Below, piece after piece: positions 32,682-43,155 of a stretch of 64,000 nucleotides of DNA. The position numbers and the translations under genes were made by a program. Source of the stretch: Cristatella mucedo (Eukaryota; Bryozoa; Phylactolaemata; Cristatellidae); assembly GCA_009760855.2 (NCBI GenBank), contig WPIO01000084.1, positions 1,746,501-1,810,500 of the forward strand. The letters are read 5' to 3'. Below the pieces are notes generated by a model. That model worked only from the letters and a program-made list of their open reading frames with translations. It made no database searches and was not told the DNA's origin. Positions within the stretch are counted from its first letter, which is position 1. Each line of letters starts with the position of its first letter.

Positions 32682-33329
32682 TTCATATTTATGCACTCGT
32701 GAAACGTTACGAGTTGACAGTCCCGTTGGCCAGGTCGGCTTAAATCTTCGACACCCGATTTCCTTTTTGGCGATTCAACAATGACATTTCACCTGCCGGA
32801 CCACTTTAGGCCTTACGGCTGAGATCGTTCATAATGTAACGTATGTTTACCAGTACATCATTTGTGTTATATGAGCTTGCGATTTCATTTGCAAGCTATA
32901 TTGCAAAGATCACGTTCGGTCCACGGTTCACGAAGATAGGATGCCCGTTGGCAGAAAAGTCTACTGAAAGCTGGGGCGGTGGTGGCTTTGGGCTGTCGGT
33001 TTTAGTCGGCCCAGCTGTCGGTGCTGCCTCACATTCGAGTCTATGATTGCGCCTCGGTCGCCACACCTCGCAGCCAGTCCCAGAATGGGGACCACTCATG
33101 GCCGACGCAGGAGCCGGCGGCGAAGCTAGTGTTTTCTAGAGCTGCTGAAATCGATACCCGGCGAGGCCAATTAGCGCTAGTAGGCGCTCCCGTGCGCGTG
33201 AGGTACCTCCCATTTGTTCGCTTTCTTCTTTGGAAGTTCTTGCTGCATTGCGATTGGCGAGGTTATCTCGCGTGCGGCTCATGTTTAGGAGGCTGGCAGA
33301 GCTCCACATCCTGCCACTAGTGTCTAGGG

Positions 33330-33420
33330 CTACTTCCCGACTCCTCATTTTTTCCCGACTCAGGGAGATTTCCCGACCCAAGGGTATTCCCGGACGCCGG
33401 GTTATTCCCCGAAAATGTAC
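33330..33420. repeat. 18-bp tandem array (ttcccgac units)
   Basis: Five imperfect units of about 18 bases, each beginning ttcccgac, ttcccgga or ttccccga. In one minus frame this gives a hexapeptide repeat starting SGN or SGS. Confidence 0.75.
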
Positions 33421-33497
33421 CGCAAGCTGATCCGCGTTCTCGTCGCTCAATGAATGTATAAACACTCTGCGAGAGTAATACAGATCGAGTCTCTTTT

Positions 33498-33577
33498 ACC
33501 ACTTGCGTCCACGCTTGTATGTATCTCCGTGAGACTCCGCTAGATCTGCGGCGGCGAAGTCAAAGAAACACCTCACT
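33498..33577. repeat. Dispersed direct repeat, copy 1
   Basis: About 80 bases (ccgtgagactccgctagatc; gtcaaagaaacacctc) that recur at 34158-34237 with a few differences. Confidence 0.7.
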
Positions 33578-33902
33578 CCTATCGCCCTCGTTTATCGCGG
33601 TTAATCAGTGCAATTCCAGACTCTGTCGCGATAAGTGAATTTCCCGATTTCTAAATCTATTATTTTTGTAGTTAGAGCATAGAAAACTCGCTCGCACTCT
33701 AAATGCAGTTTTAACGTTATTGGGAAGAAGGTCGGATAGCCAATCAGCGAGCAGCACGCTCCGATTGGCTCGGTTTCACCACATCCGATTTTTTGGAAAA
33801 AAAGTTCTTGCCAACGCGCAAGGAGTGGTCGAGCGGCGGCACCAGGCGTTGGAGGATTAGAGGGGGTGCTCGAATCCATAGGCCTACAGTCCATACGTAA
33901 TA

Positions 33903-33985
33903 ATATAAATAATAATAATATTACACTCGGTATAACGCCCTCAGAGAACTCAATTCTCTTTCTGGGCGCTTTACAGTTGCTGCAA
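33903..33985 (-). mobile_element. LINE-A 3' tail fragment
   Basis: (AAT)n then aacgccctcagagaactcaa in plus reading. Only the tail is present. Confidence 0.75.
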
Positions 33986-34157
33986 ACGTAGTTATTTTAA
34001 TTGTAATTGCAATTCAGGGGTGTATAATTGACTCTGACATCCGAGCGAGCGCTGTATCATTTTCACTGTCTTGATCAACTTTTTAATCAATATATTTGAA
34101 AAAAAACACGATAGAGTGAAGCCGCGAAAGTCGAAGCGCGAAGTAGACGACTATGTT

Positions 34158-34237
34158 TTCACCGCTTACATCCACGCTTGCATGTCCGTGAGACTCCACT
34201 AGATCTGCCGCCGGCGGAGTCAAGGAAACACCTCTCT
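34158..34237. repeat. Dispersed direct repeat, copy 2
   Basis: Matches 33498-33577 (ccgtgagactccactagatc; gtcaaggaaacacctc). The segment between the copies holds a LINE-A tail and cgataagtga / gccgcgaaag motifs typical of small inverted-repeat elements. Confidence 0.7.
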
Positions 34238-34394
34238 AGACAAATGAAGGAGGAAAACTAGAAAGTGCATACGCCGTATCCGCTGGACATACCTAGGCAC
34301 CAGTCTCTTCCGGCAGACTTCCGCTCGAGAACCGTGGGCCCGTTCACAACTGTGCACTGGGGGAGCTCTCAGGTTAGCCGCGATGCGAGCCCTT

Positions 34395-34618
34395 GCATTA
34401 GTGGATTCGACTAGGGCAACTAGGTACACACCAGGATCCTGATCCACCTAGCTCAGGTTAGAATGGAGCCTTGTGCAGGCGATGCGGTTAGGAGTTGGAC
34501 CGACTAACGCGCTTGCCATAGAGGGCTCGACTAGGACACATCGGGTGTAGACCCGCTTAAGTTAGAATGGAGCCCGGTGCTGACGATGCGGTCAGGATGT
34601 GCACCAACTAATGTGCTT
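34395..34618 (+). repeat. Tandem repeat of about 115 bp, two units
   Basis: Units start at 34395 and 34515 and share ctcgactagg, gttagaatggagcc and gatgcggt. They lie just before a TATA-like site. Confidence 0.7.
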
Positions 34619-34621
34619 AAG

Positions 34622-34629
34622 TATAAATA
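34622..34629 (+). promoter_or_regulatory. TATA-like box
   Basis: tataaata follows the tandem repeats, and an AATAAA lies 380 bases on at 35002. The order resembles U3-R of an LTR, but no second copy is seen in the window. Confidence 0.35.
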
Positions 34630-35001
34630 AAAGCTACGCGCGAGGTCAGGAGTTCAGATGAGAGAGAATATAATGGGATGACTGACAGAGCTCGGGGCTG
34701 CAGCTTCCGTAGTTGATGCGAGACTACGCTTCGAGAGCACGAGAGACGAACCTACGGCGACGAACAGCTAAGTGCAACTTAGGCTGCACAGTTGTGTTCT
34801 GCTGGCTATTCAGTTAGCTGCTCGTATCTCGGGGAGCTGTAGCGGTCCGCGCATTCGGGGTCAGGACCATCGCTAGCGACGCGCACGCACTGGGTATTTT
34901 ATTATACTCGGGCTTTGGGAGTTCGCCCAGTCAACTCCGTTGGTCCGGTTCGCGCCGCGAAAAGCGCTTGCGCCGGCGCGTAACACCACTAACAGGCCCA
35001 C

Positions 35002-35007
35002 AATAAA
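35002..35007 (+). terminator. Poly(A)-like signal AATAAA
   Basis: Canonical hexamer downstream of the TATA-like box; possibly the R end of a solo LTR. Confidence 0.3.
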
Positions 35008-35339
35008 CTGTCACTGTCGGAGCCCAGCTGTGGTCGCTTGTGTTTTAACCACGCTGCAGCGCTGCATCGAAAAGTCCACCGGTAGAGAGCCGAGGGAAGA
35101 GCTTCTGCATGGTTTCAGCTGTTTCGTACTGCACTGTGCTCTAGTCGGCCGGTTGGCTAGATTGGCCGCTAGGAACAGCCGAGCTTCCAAAGATTTTTAA
35201 TTAAAAGCTGTGCTGTCTTTACTGCCTTTTGTCCTGTACGACTGTTCACATAATCGCAGACGTAACATATACAGTTGCTGAAAACGAGTCAGTAGATCTT
35301 GCGACCGAAGCTGCCTGCCTGTACACATATGCCCAGGGG

Positions 35340-35480
35340 TGGGTGCTCGCACTTTGAGACCCACGTGGTGGCTTCGTGTGCTCCAGCGGAAAGTACTCTG
35401 TTGCTCACTTCAAGCGGCGATGATAGCCGCAAATGCTCCTATGCAGCTATGTAAATGAGGCTGACGAATCACCAAAATTT
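35340..35480 (+). mobile_element. SINE-B, decayed
   Basis: Matches the body (aagcggcgatgatagccgca) and the 3' end (tatgtaaatgaggctgacga) of the family; the head is poorly conserved. Confidence 0.5.
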
Positions 35481-35704
35481 AAAAGGACGCATGCTTTCGG
35501 CTGGCAGAATCCTAAAGGTGCAGCCACAAACACTTGCAAAACAGTGCTCCTGGAGTCTAATGCAGGCGCCGTTCATATGACTAAATCTGCTGCCACATTA
35601 GCACACTGTTGATGATAGAGACCTTTGCAGGTTTCTCTACATACCCTTACAAGCAGCTGTAAAAAAAAACCAATAACGTCTGCAAGGCGAGCGCACAGAC
35701 AATA

Positions 35705-38086
35705 ATAATAATAATAATAATAATAATTCACATGATAAAGCGCCCTCAGAGAACTTAATCTCTCTCTAGGCGCTTTACATTTGCTGTAAAGTGAAATGCA
35801 ATTGAATGATAAGTAAAATCATGCTTAAAAAACAGACAAAATGAATAACATGATTAGGGATGACATGCACAGGGTCAGCATGCAAATGTGGTTAGCGGCA
35901 GCATGCACAATGTCAGCACTCATAAGCACATCAAGGACGAATCGCAGGGACCCACTAAATGCTGTCCTAAATAGGTGTGTTTTTAAGTTCCTTTTAAATG
36001 TGGTCAGGTCAGTGGATGTTCTGACGCAGGTCGGCAGGGAGTTCCAGGCTTTGGGAGCATATGAACTAAATGCACGGTCTCCAAAGGATTTGCAGTTTGT
36101 ACAAGTTATTGGTAGACAGTTGGATTTTGAAAAGTGGGTGGTACGACGCTTGGCCTGATGGGGGAGTAGATTTGAGAGATAGGCTGGAGCGAAAGAATGA
36201 AGTGACCTAAAAGCGAGCGAAAATACTTTGAAGTCAATCCGTTGCTTGACTGGTAGCCAGTTCAGGTCGGCAAGAAGTGGTGTGGTGTGGCAACTGCGAC
36301 GCTCACGACAGACAAGCCTAGCTGCAGAGTTTTGCACCAGCTGCAATCGCCTGATCGCACATGCTGGTAGGCCAGTAAGCAGTGAGTTGCAGAAGTCGAG
36401 ACGGGATGTCACGAATGCATGGACCAACTTGGATGTGGTATCTTTATCTAAACAAGCCCGAATTTTAGCAATGTTATGAAGCTGAAAATAGGCAGATTTG
36501 ACTGTGGAGCTGATATGGTCGTCTAACGAGAGGTCGCTTTGGAATATGACACCTAGATTTCGAGCTGATTCAACTGGAGATATGCTGACAGAGCCAATTT
36601 TGAGAGTCGGCCTTTCCAATCTCTGAATCCCACTGGGTTTGCCCATAACTAGTAAGTTAGTTCTATCATCGTTAAGTTTTAGAATATTTGCTGCCATCCA
36701 TGTGCGGATGTCATCAATGCATGCAGCTAGTGAGTTTAGAGAATTTGAGGTGCTCGAAGGCTGGGAGAGATAAAAGCAAAGGTACAACTGAGTGTCATCC
36801 GCATAGAAGTGAAAGCCTAGATTGTGCTTGGCAATCACATCAGCAAGAGGCAGAGTATAAACCGTGAAAAGAACCGGACCTAGCACTGAGCCCTGAGGTA
36901 CTCCATATTTCAGAGGTACTTCAGATGATCTTTGTCCATTCACGTCAATACTCTGGAGTCTCCCACTGAGATAGGACCTGAACCACTGCAGAGCAGTGCC
37001 AGTGATGCCCAGTGAGGCGAGATGAGAGGCGCTCTAGAAAAACTTTGTGATCGATGGTATCAAAAGCTGCCGAAAGATCAAGCAAAACAAGCAGAGACAC
37101 TCTACCCATGTCTGCACTCCTAAGTAGGTCATTGTATACCCGAAGCAATGCTGACTCTGTGGAGTGATTAGCTCTAAAGCCAGACTGGAGCTTACTAGCA
37201 AGATGTGAGGTTTCGATATACAAGTTCAGCTGGTCCTCCACGACCCATTCGAGTGTCTTTGATAGGAGTGGTAGAAGGGAAACTGGGCGGTAGTTGCTCA
37301 AGTTCTCTTGGTCAAGTGTAGCTTTCTTGAGAAGTGGCCTGACTACAGCTTTTTTGAAAGGTGCTGGGACATGACCTGAGGCTAATGACATATTAATTAT
37401 GTTAGTTATGCATGTCAACAGTAGATCAATGCAACGTAGGAGCAGGACAGTGGGAATAGGGTCCAGAGGACTTGTTGTCTTCTTTGATTGAGATACGAAC
37501 TTTAGGACTAGATCACTAGTGACCTGCTTAAATGCAGACATTGAGGTGCAGCCAGGAACCGAGGAACAGCATTCTAGTGGGGAGGTTGTCATCGCAGGGA
37601 TGGATTCCCTGATCTTGTCTATCTTCTGCACAAAGAATCGAGAGAAGCGATCGGCTAGATCATCATTAGGATCATCAGGTAAGGAGCTAATCTGGGAACG
37701 GTTGAGGAGATGGTTTATTGTCGACATCAGCATTTTTCGGATTATGCACCTGTGATTCAACAATGTTTTTATAAAAGCTAGACTTGGCCTTTGCTAGGAT
37801 CGATTGGTACGACCTACAGTAGTCTTCATATGCCTGTCGATGGACAGTTAGTCCGGATCTTTTGTATGTTTTTTCAAGCTTTCGTTTAGTAGACTTGGCT
37901 AGTTTAATGTCTGCGGTAAACCATAGGCCGTCTGGGCGGGGGCGCACAGTGCGCTTTGTCAGAGGGGCAAACTCGTCTAGCGTGTCAGCTAGTGTCGTGT
38001 TGAAGCTATCTACCAATGATGACAGATCGGAGGGAGGGTTGAGCAGCAGAGGTGAAGCAGATATTCTCGCACGGACAGCATCGATG
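35705..38086 (-). mobile_element. LINE-A (CR1/L2-like), best copy, 5' truncated
   Basis: A non-LTR retrotransposon. Reading from 38086 down, it holds the endonuclease-RT linker, the RT fingers (NYRPVSLLPLLSKTLEWVV, LLDLSAAFDTIDH), the catalytic motif FHFYADDTQLYL, and the CR1/L2-type C-terminus with HTTPLLADLNWLPVKQRIDF and FGDRAFSSYAPKAWNSLP. A four-base insertion near 37010-37016 breaks the ORF between the fingers and the palm, leaving pieces at 36945-37763 and 35825-36943. The 3' end has the shared tail and an (AAT)n run at 35702. It lacks the endonuclease and is probably dead. Its truncated 5' end lies 300 bases upstream of ERG28. Confidence 0.92.
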
Positions 38087-38087
38087 A

Positions 38088-38176
38088 CAATTGCGGAATA
38101 ATTTATAATGCCAATTGCGGAATAATTTATAATGCCAATTGCGGAATAATTTATAATGCCAATTGCAGAATAATTC
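38088..38176 (+). repeat. 24-bp tandem array with CCAAT boxes upstream of ERG28
   Basis: Three full and one partial copy of a 24-bp unit, nearly identical. Three unit junctions read gCCAATtg (38111, 38135, 38159). The array lies between the 5' end of a LINE-A copy and ERG28, 210 to 300 bases before the ATG, so it may act in the promoter. Confidence 0.85.
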
Positions 38177-38385
38177 CTTGGCGCTCAATTGTAGTCCGCC
38201 CTGCATTTTTTCTGATGACGGAGGAAATGGTGATTTTGAATTTCGCTATGACCGAGAACCCTCGCGCAAAAGCGGGTCAGGTCGGCACCCTATGGCGGAA
38301 GTGGCCCGTGACCCCGCTGGCTTAGAAGGTCGCTACGGCCGCTCGTGGATGCTACCGGCCGGCCTGGTGTGCGTTCGCTTCCGTC

Positions 38386-38515
38386 ATGGACCGAATAATG
38401 ACGTTGCGCGGATGGATAGCAGTCGTTGCAGCTATGGCTTTCGGAAACACTATTCAGTGCTTTGTGGGCACCGATGTTTTGACGTCCCGTCTTTATAACG
38501 GGAAGCCTGAGCTCG
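38386..38515 (+). CDS. ERG28: ERG28 exon 1
   Basis: ATG in the context gtcATGg. Forty-three codons ending KPEL, with donor CTCG|gtgagc, phase 1. It encodes the first membrane segment and the NTIQCF motif shared with animal ERG28. Confidence 0.93.
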
Positions 38516-41500
38516 GTGAGCGGACCGTTTGTCCAGCTAGAATTGAATTTTGCTGGGTGCTTATGATCAACGCACTAAGCGCTAGTGTGACGGTGGAAAC
38601 AGCGAAACGAGCTTACGTAGTGCGCTTTTCATCCGAGCGTATACGGTCTGGCCTTTGGCCATGACTGTTGTTGCAGGAGTGCGTCATCTGCGTTTAAGTG
38701 TGAGCATCCGGCGGGAGTTTCGCGCAGCCAGCCAGTCATAGAAGCGACGACGGCTGTTAATTAGAAGGTGCAAATTCAGTACGTGCACCATTTGGGGGCC
38801 AGCCTAGCCGGGTTGGCGCTGCTGCCGCGAACGCAATGGATACGGGTGCCATCCTTTTTTTGGGCCAGTAGTAAGGTGCTCGCTTTCCAAGACCAAGGGT
38901 GTGGACTCGAGCCCTGCAGCATATGCAAAGCGCCTGGATAGAGATCAAGTTTCCGTAGAGCTTTAAAAAAAATGAATTGTGGATTGCCTGACACCAGCAC
39001 CTCTACTTTAAATGTAGCACATTCGGCACGCCTTGCCTTGTTAAACACGGCTACGACCAGGGTGCATGTCCCATGATGGCTGGACTTGTCCAGCACTTCA
39101 TTGCTTCACTTTACCACTGCCTCCCTCCCCCCCGCAGCTTGCCTACGGTCTTCGGTTCCTTTGCAGCAAATGCAAAGTTCCTAGAAAGAGATTGAGTTGT
39201 CTGAAGGAGCTATATCAATTGTATTATTATTATTATTATTATTTGTTCGACTTCCGACTTGGGAGTTGTAGCACCCACCGATAATAATAATAATACATTT
39301 TTAAAGCGCCCTCAGAGAACTGAATCTCATTCCAGACACTTTAAAGATGCTGTAAATAAAGCATTACCGATGATTAGTGGTTACATTCGCATTGTCACCA
39401 AGCAGAACATGTTTAGATGTGACATGCACAGGGTCAATATGTAGACGTGGCTAGTAGCAGTAGGCACACACAGTGTCATCCCACCTAAGCTCACAATGGA
39501 CGAATCGTAAGGACCCACTAAATGCTGTAAGAAACAGGTGTGTTTTAAGCTTCTTTTTTAATGTCATGTCAGTTTGTCGTGAGTGAGTTGGCAGTGAGTT
39601 CTAGGTTTTAGGAGCATATTAACTAAAGGCACGGTCGCCAAAGGTTTTGAGGTTCGCATGAGTTATTCTATTGCGTATCACTTTGCAGCAAATGTAAAGC
39701 GCCCAGAAAGAGATTAAGTTCTCTGAGGGCGCTTTATCAAGTGCAATATTATTATTATTATTATTATAGCTAAACGATTAGAGTCAGAACAGCGGGTTGT
39801 ACGTTACTTGGCCTGGTGGTGGAGTAGTTCTGATAGGTAGGCTGGAGCCAGAGAATGAAACGACCCCAAAAGTAACCCTAACTTTGAAGTCGATACACTG
39901 CTTGACTGGGAGTCAGTGCAGGTCGGTGAGAGTGGTGTGATGTGGCAGCTGCTACACTCACGACCGACAAGCCTAGTTGCAGGGCTTTGCACCAACTGTA
40001 AGTGTCTGATTTTAGCAGTGTTTTGCAGCTGAAAGAAGGCAGATTTGACTGGAGCTGCGGTGTTCATCTAGTGAAAGGTCACTTTGGAACAGGACACCTA
40101 GATTAAGTGAGAGAATTCGACGTGCTGGAGGGCTCGGAAGGATCAAAGCAAAGGTACAACTGAGTGTCATCTGTATAGAAGTGAAAGCCTAGATTGTGTT
40201 TGGCGATTACGTCGGCAAGAAGGAGAGTGTAAGCTCTAGGCCACTCATTTGGATGGTTTGCAAGCAGTACCATAGTCATTTCCCATTCTTTCGCACCATT
40301 TGAAGCACTCGGACGACGTGCCGTGTCTGCTAGCAGAGCCTGCAGGGTGCTGCATCGGTGGATGTGCTGCCGCAACTCGTACTGTTGCACCTCGTACTGT
40401 TGCACCTCACACGTACAGCGGTGGCTGTAGTCTTTCGGAGAGAGCAGCTGTCTGATGGCAGCTGCTAGTTGGACAGCTGTCTACCATGAACCGTAAAAAA
40501 GTTGGTGAAACCCTACAGGCCACAAAAATATCCACTGCTGGTGCAACAATCATTGCTGTCAAGTAAGCAGCAATGAACGACCTGTGCAGCCAGGGTGGCC
40601 AGGGAGACTATTAACGCAGCCTGGTGCCCAGCTGGCCAAGGAAGCCACTGAATGTGCACAGCAACTAATCTAAGCGCCTAAAATAGATTTGAGTTCTCTG
40701 AGAGTACTTTATCAAGTGTATTATTATTATTATTAGTGCAGAAGCCATGTGGACAATCTACCGTTATGTGTCGGTGTGTCCGGTAAGTGCCCAGTAGTGG
40801 TTGGAGTGGGCATTCGCTGTCGAGATGATAAAGGACTCGCTGTGCAGCCACTGAAGGAGCAGTGTCTGAGGTACCGAGCCACATTCAGAACGGGCTCTCA
40901 CCTCGGCAAGTACGCTCTCTCGCTCACTGCACTCGGTTTGCATGTTCCTGGGAGAAGGCTCCTGAGATACAGTTGACGTTGGTGGATGGCACAGTGCAGG
41001 GCTGGCTTTTGTTCTGTCCAGAGAACGCTGGGTAGTATGGCTTTTTAGAGAAGTCTCAAAATTGCCACCCCTGGAGTGCAAAAGAGCTGGTGATTGTTTA
41101 AAGTCTGCTGGTCGCTCTAATCGCCTCTGCAGTGTGTAAGCCTGGGTGCAGCTGCTTTTCCGAACCGCGTGTCGGTCACAGGACAGAGGGCAGGCAGCGC
41201 CGTCTGGCAGCTATCAGGTGGTGCCATTTTGTTGGAGCCGCACGAGTGGTGTGTCTATGTGCATGCATGCGTGCTTCCTGACCGATAGTATGCACCGTCT
41301 GATGTCATCTACTGTTACCTTTTCAGCTGTGACTGATGCTCGCTTTGTGCTGTTTCAGTCACCGGCCTTGCTGCAAGGTTGTTTGGTGTGTGGACCGTGC
41401 TGGCTGGTGTGCTACGTCTCTACTGCGCCTGGGACATCAGGAACAAGACGTGAGAGCAGCAGCAACTGGTGCTTTCGTCAGCTGCGCAGCTCGCTTGCGT

Positions 41501-41779
41501 GTCCGGCCGTGCTCGTGAATCGTCCTGGCACGACGTTTCAGGTTGTATGTCGTTACGATATGGTCCTACGTTATCGTGTTGGGCCACTTCTTGTCCGAGG
41601 TTTTCGTTTTCAAGTCCTCACTTCTGGAAGTTGGGGTCATCGTGCCCTTGATCATTTCAGGTACGTGCTTGGCGATTGCTCGGCGATTTCTCGTCACTTG
41701 CCGGAGTAGAGCGCCACCTGACAGCTCGTTTGCTCTCGATAGCCCCTCTGAGCTGCTTCTTGCCTGCCACTTCCGGTGA
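38386..41779 (+). CDS. ERG28: ERG28-like sterol biosynthesis scaffold, 3 exons
   Basis: ERG28 is an ER membrane protein that tethers the sterol C-4 demethylation enzymes in yeast and is conserved in animals. Exons are 38386-38515, 41359-41449 and 41542-41779, in phase (1,2), giving 152 aa (human 140). Exon 1 reads LRGWIAVVAAMAFGNTIQCF and YNGKPEL. Exon 2 reads ARLFGVWTVLAGVLRLYC then AWDIRNK. Exon 3 reads TLYVVTIWSYVIVLGHFLSE. All align with human ERG28, including the GHFLSE motif. Four hydrophobic segments are visible. Intron 1 (2.8 kb) is packed with LINE and SINE pieces; intron 2 is 92 bases. A LINE-A copy and a 24-bp tandem array lie just upstream. Confidence 0.95.
38855..38977 (+). mobile_element. 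SINE-A in ERG28 intron 1
   Basis: Head gggccagtagtaaggtgctc, B box gactcgagccct, tail caaagcgcctggatagagat. Confidence 0.75.
39155..39243 (+). mobile_element. LINE-A 3' tail
   Basis: Tail ctagaaagagattgagttgt ending in (ATT)n, in ERG28 intron 1. It points at the inverted copy that begins 38 bases on. Confidence 0.75.
39281..40232 (-). mobile_element. LINE-A 3' part, interrupted
   Basis: Minus strand, tail at 39281-39360, then RT C-terminal region in pieces (LQLVQSPATRLVGRECSSCH, 39804-40067) to the YTDDTQLYLCFDPSEPSS region near 40150. It is split at 39680-39768 by a plus-strand LINE-A tail with (ATT)n. Confidence 0.75.
39680..39768 (+). mobile_element. LINE-A 3' tail nested in another copy
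   Basis: aaatgtaaagcgcccagaaa, agttctctgagggcgctt and an (ATT)n run, opposite in strand to the host copy. Confidence 0.75.
40672..40735 (+). mobile_element. LINE-A 3' tail fragment
   Basis: taagcgcctaaaatagattt, gagttctctgagagtact and a terminal (ATT)n. Confidence 0.6.
40736..41358. other. ERG28 intron 1 end, nothing recognised
   Basis: No repeat or coding match seen before the exon 2 acceptor. The stretch 40233-40671 is likewise unassigned. Confidence 0.55.
41359..41449 (+). CDS. ERG28: ERG28 exon 2
   Basis: The acceptor is gctgtttcag|TC and the donor AAGAC|gtgaga. It encodes TGLAARLFGVWTVLAG, then LRLYCAWDIRNK. Confidence 0.93.
41542..41779 (+). CDS. ERG28: ERG28 exon 3, terminal
   Basis: The acceptor is cgacgtttcag|G, completing the split Thr codon. 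It encodes LYVVTIWSYVIVLGHFLSEV, a last membrane segment, and a polar tail ending LLACHFR then TGA. The tail after ARRFLVTCRSR is not conserved with human. Confidence 0.93.
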
Positions 41780-43094
41780 AGGATTATCGGTTTTGCCATT
41801 CTGAGCACTCCGTGGATTTGTTGTTGGCTGGTGCTTGGGTTGTTCCTTACAAATCTGTTTCCGTCTTACGAGTGAGGCTTGCTGTGTGAAGTGGCAACGC
41901 AGATCGAAGGCCCTGGTGGACAAGGAATTTGTTTACTAATTAAAAGCATCAGGTTTTTTTGGGCAAATTCTGAAAAAACAGCAATGCCTGAGATTATATG
42001 TCGGAACCTATGCTGTGTCAGAAACGTAGCAAAGTTTCTATCACGTGTTTATTTTAATTAAAATTCGGGTACCACTTCTGGTATTTCGTGAACAAAGTGG
42101 TTTTAAAACTCAGCCAGCCCCGACCGCTGCATGTAGTCCCCCTAGACTTGCGCTTATTCAGTTCGTATGAGAATGACTTATTTTTTAATCTGGTTTAAAG
42201 TGTGATATCGTGTTTAGGGTCAGCCAACCTTATTCCCCTAGTTCTTCTTTTGTAGAGCTAGATAGCTTCCAAGCTCACCGTGTTGACAGTTAAGCAGATA
42301 GCTCACATTGTTGACAGCTTAGATTCTCCATTGCCATTAGCACGTTTAGGGAGCGTTCAGTTACCTTCAGTTTTGCAAAAATTCATAAGCATTCACCGAC
42401 TTTTAAGATTTATAAATCCCCATAGCCATGGGTATTTATCTAAGGCAATATCATCCGATAACTTAAGGCACATCTAAGTGGGAAAGAGGTTTTGTGTTAT
42501 CTGGAAAAGCAGAAAGTTTAAGAGTATCGGTCAGGACCTATAGATGTGTATGTATGCTAGTCATGTGCCAGTGCCCGTGAGCGTATTTTCAGTCTGTTAT
42601 TGTCTCTTGTTTTTGTTGTGCCGATATGGGCATATGACATAATGTGTTGTGTCTCTGTGTGTTGTGTCCGTTTGAGAGTTTATGAGTGCAGATTGTTATG
42701 CTACTCGACCATGGTTTTGCACTTCTTTGTGGCTTAACATGACCCATGCAAGTGCCCATGTGGAACTTGGCCACCATCCTAGCCAAGTGGAACTTAGCAC
42801 AGTGTCTCTCCGGCCATGCAAGATGTGGCTACAGGGCTATGTCACAGGGCCACGGGGCCTGGCATCTTCTCTTTTGTGCAGCTCAATAAAAAGTCCCTAC
42901 ACTCACAACGGTTGTGGCCAGGAAGTGGGGGGGCCACTAGTTCGGTCATTTAGAATGCACTAGTGAATTTTCGCAGATGCGATCGTGCTGCCGTGCTCCT
43001 GTCGCCGTGGATACGAATTATGCCCAGTGATGGTCTAGCATTCCTATTCCTTGGTGTAGAATGCATGATGGGACCAAGTGCGTACTCTAGAGCA
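41780..43094. other. ERG28 3' flank, nothing recognised
   Basis: ATTAAA at 41938 and 42057 and AATAAA at about 42885 are possible 3' ends; none can be chosen from sequence alone. Confidence 0.4.
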
Positions 43095-43155
43095 CACACC
43101 ATAATAATAATAATAAAATACTTGATAAAGTGCCCTGAGAGAACTCCGTGAGAGA
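43095..43155 (-). mobile_element. LINE-A 3' tail fragment
   Basis: (AATA)n then aaagtgccctgagagaactc in plus reading. Confidence 0.65.

Noticed and set aside
38088-38176. Short regularly spaced repeats considered as a CRISPR array
   Set aside because: The 24-bp units are contiguous with no spacers, and the genome is eukaryotic.
41146-41709. 187-codon plus-strand frame over ERG28 exons 2 and 3
   Set aside because: It runs across introns in a different frame; the spliced frame gives a clear ERG28 match.
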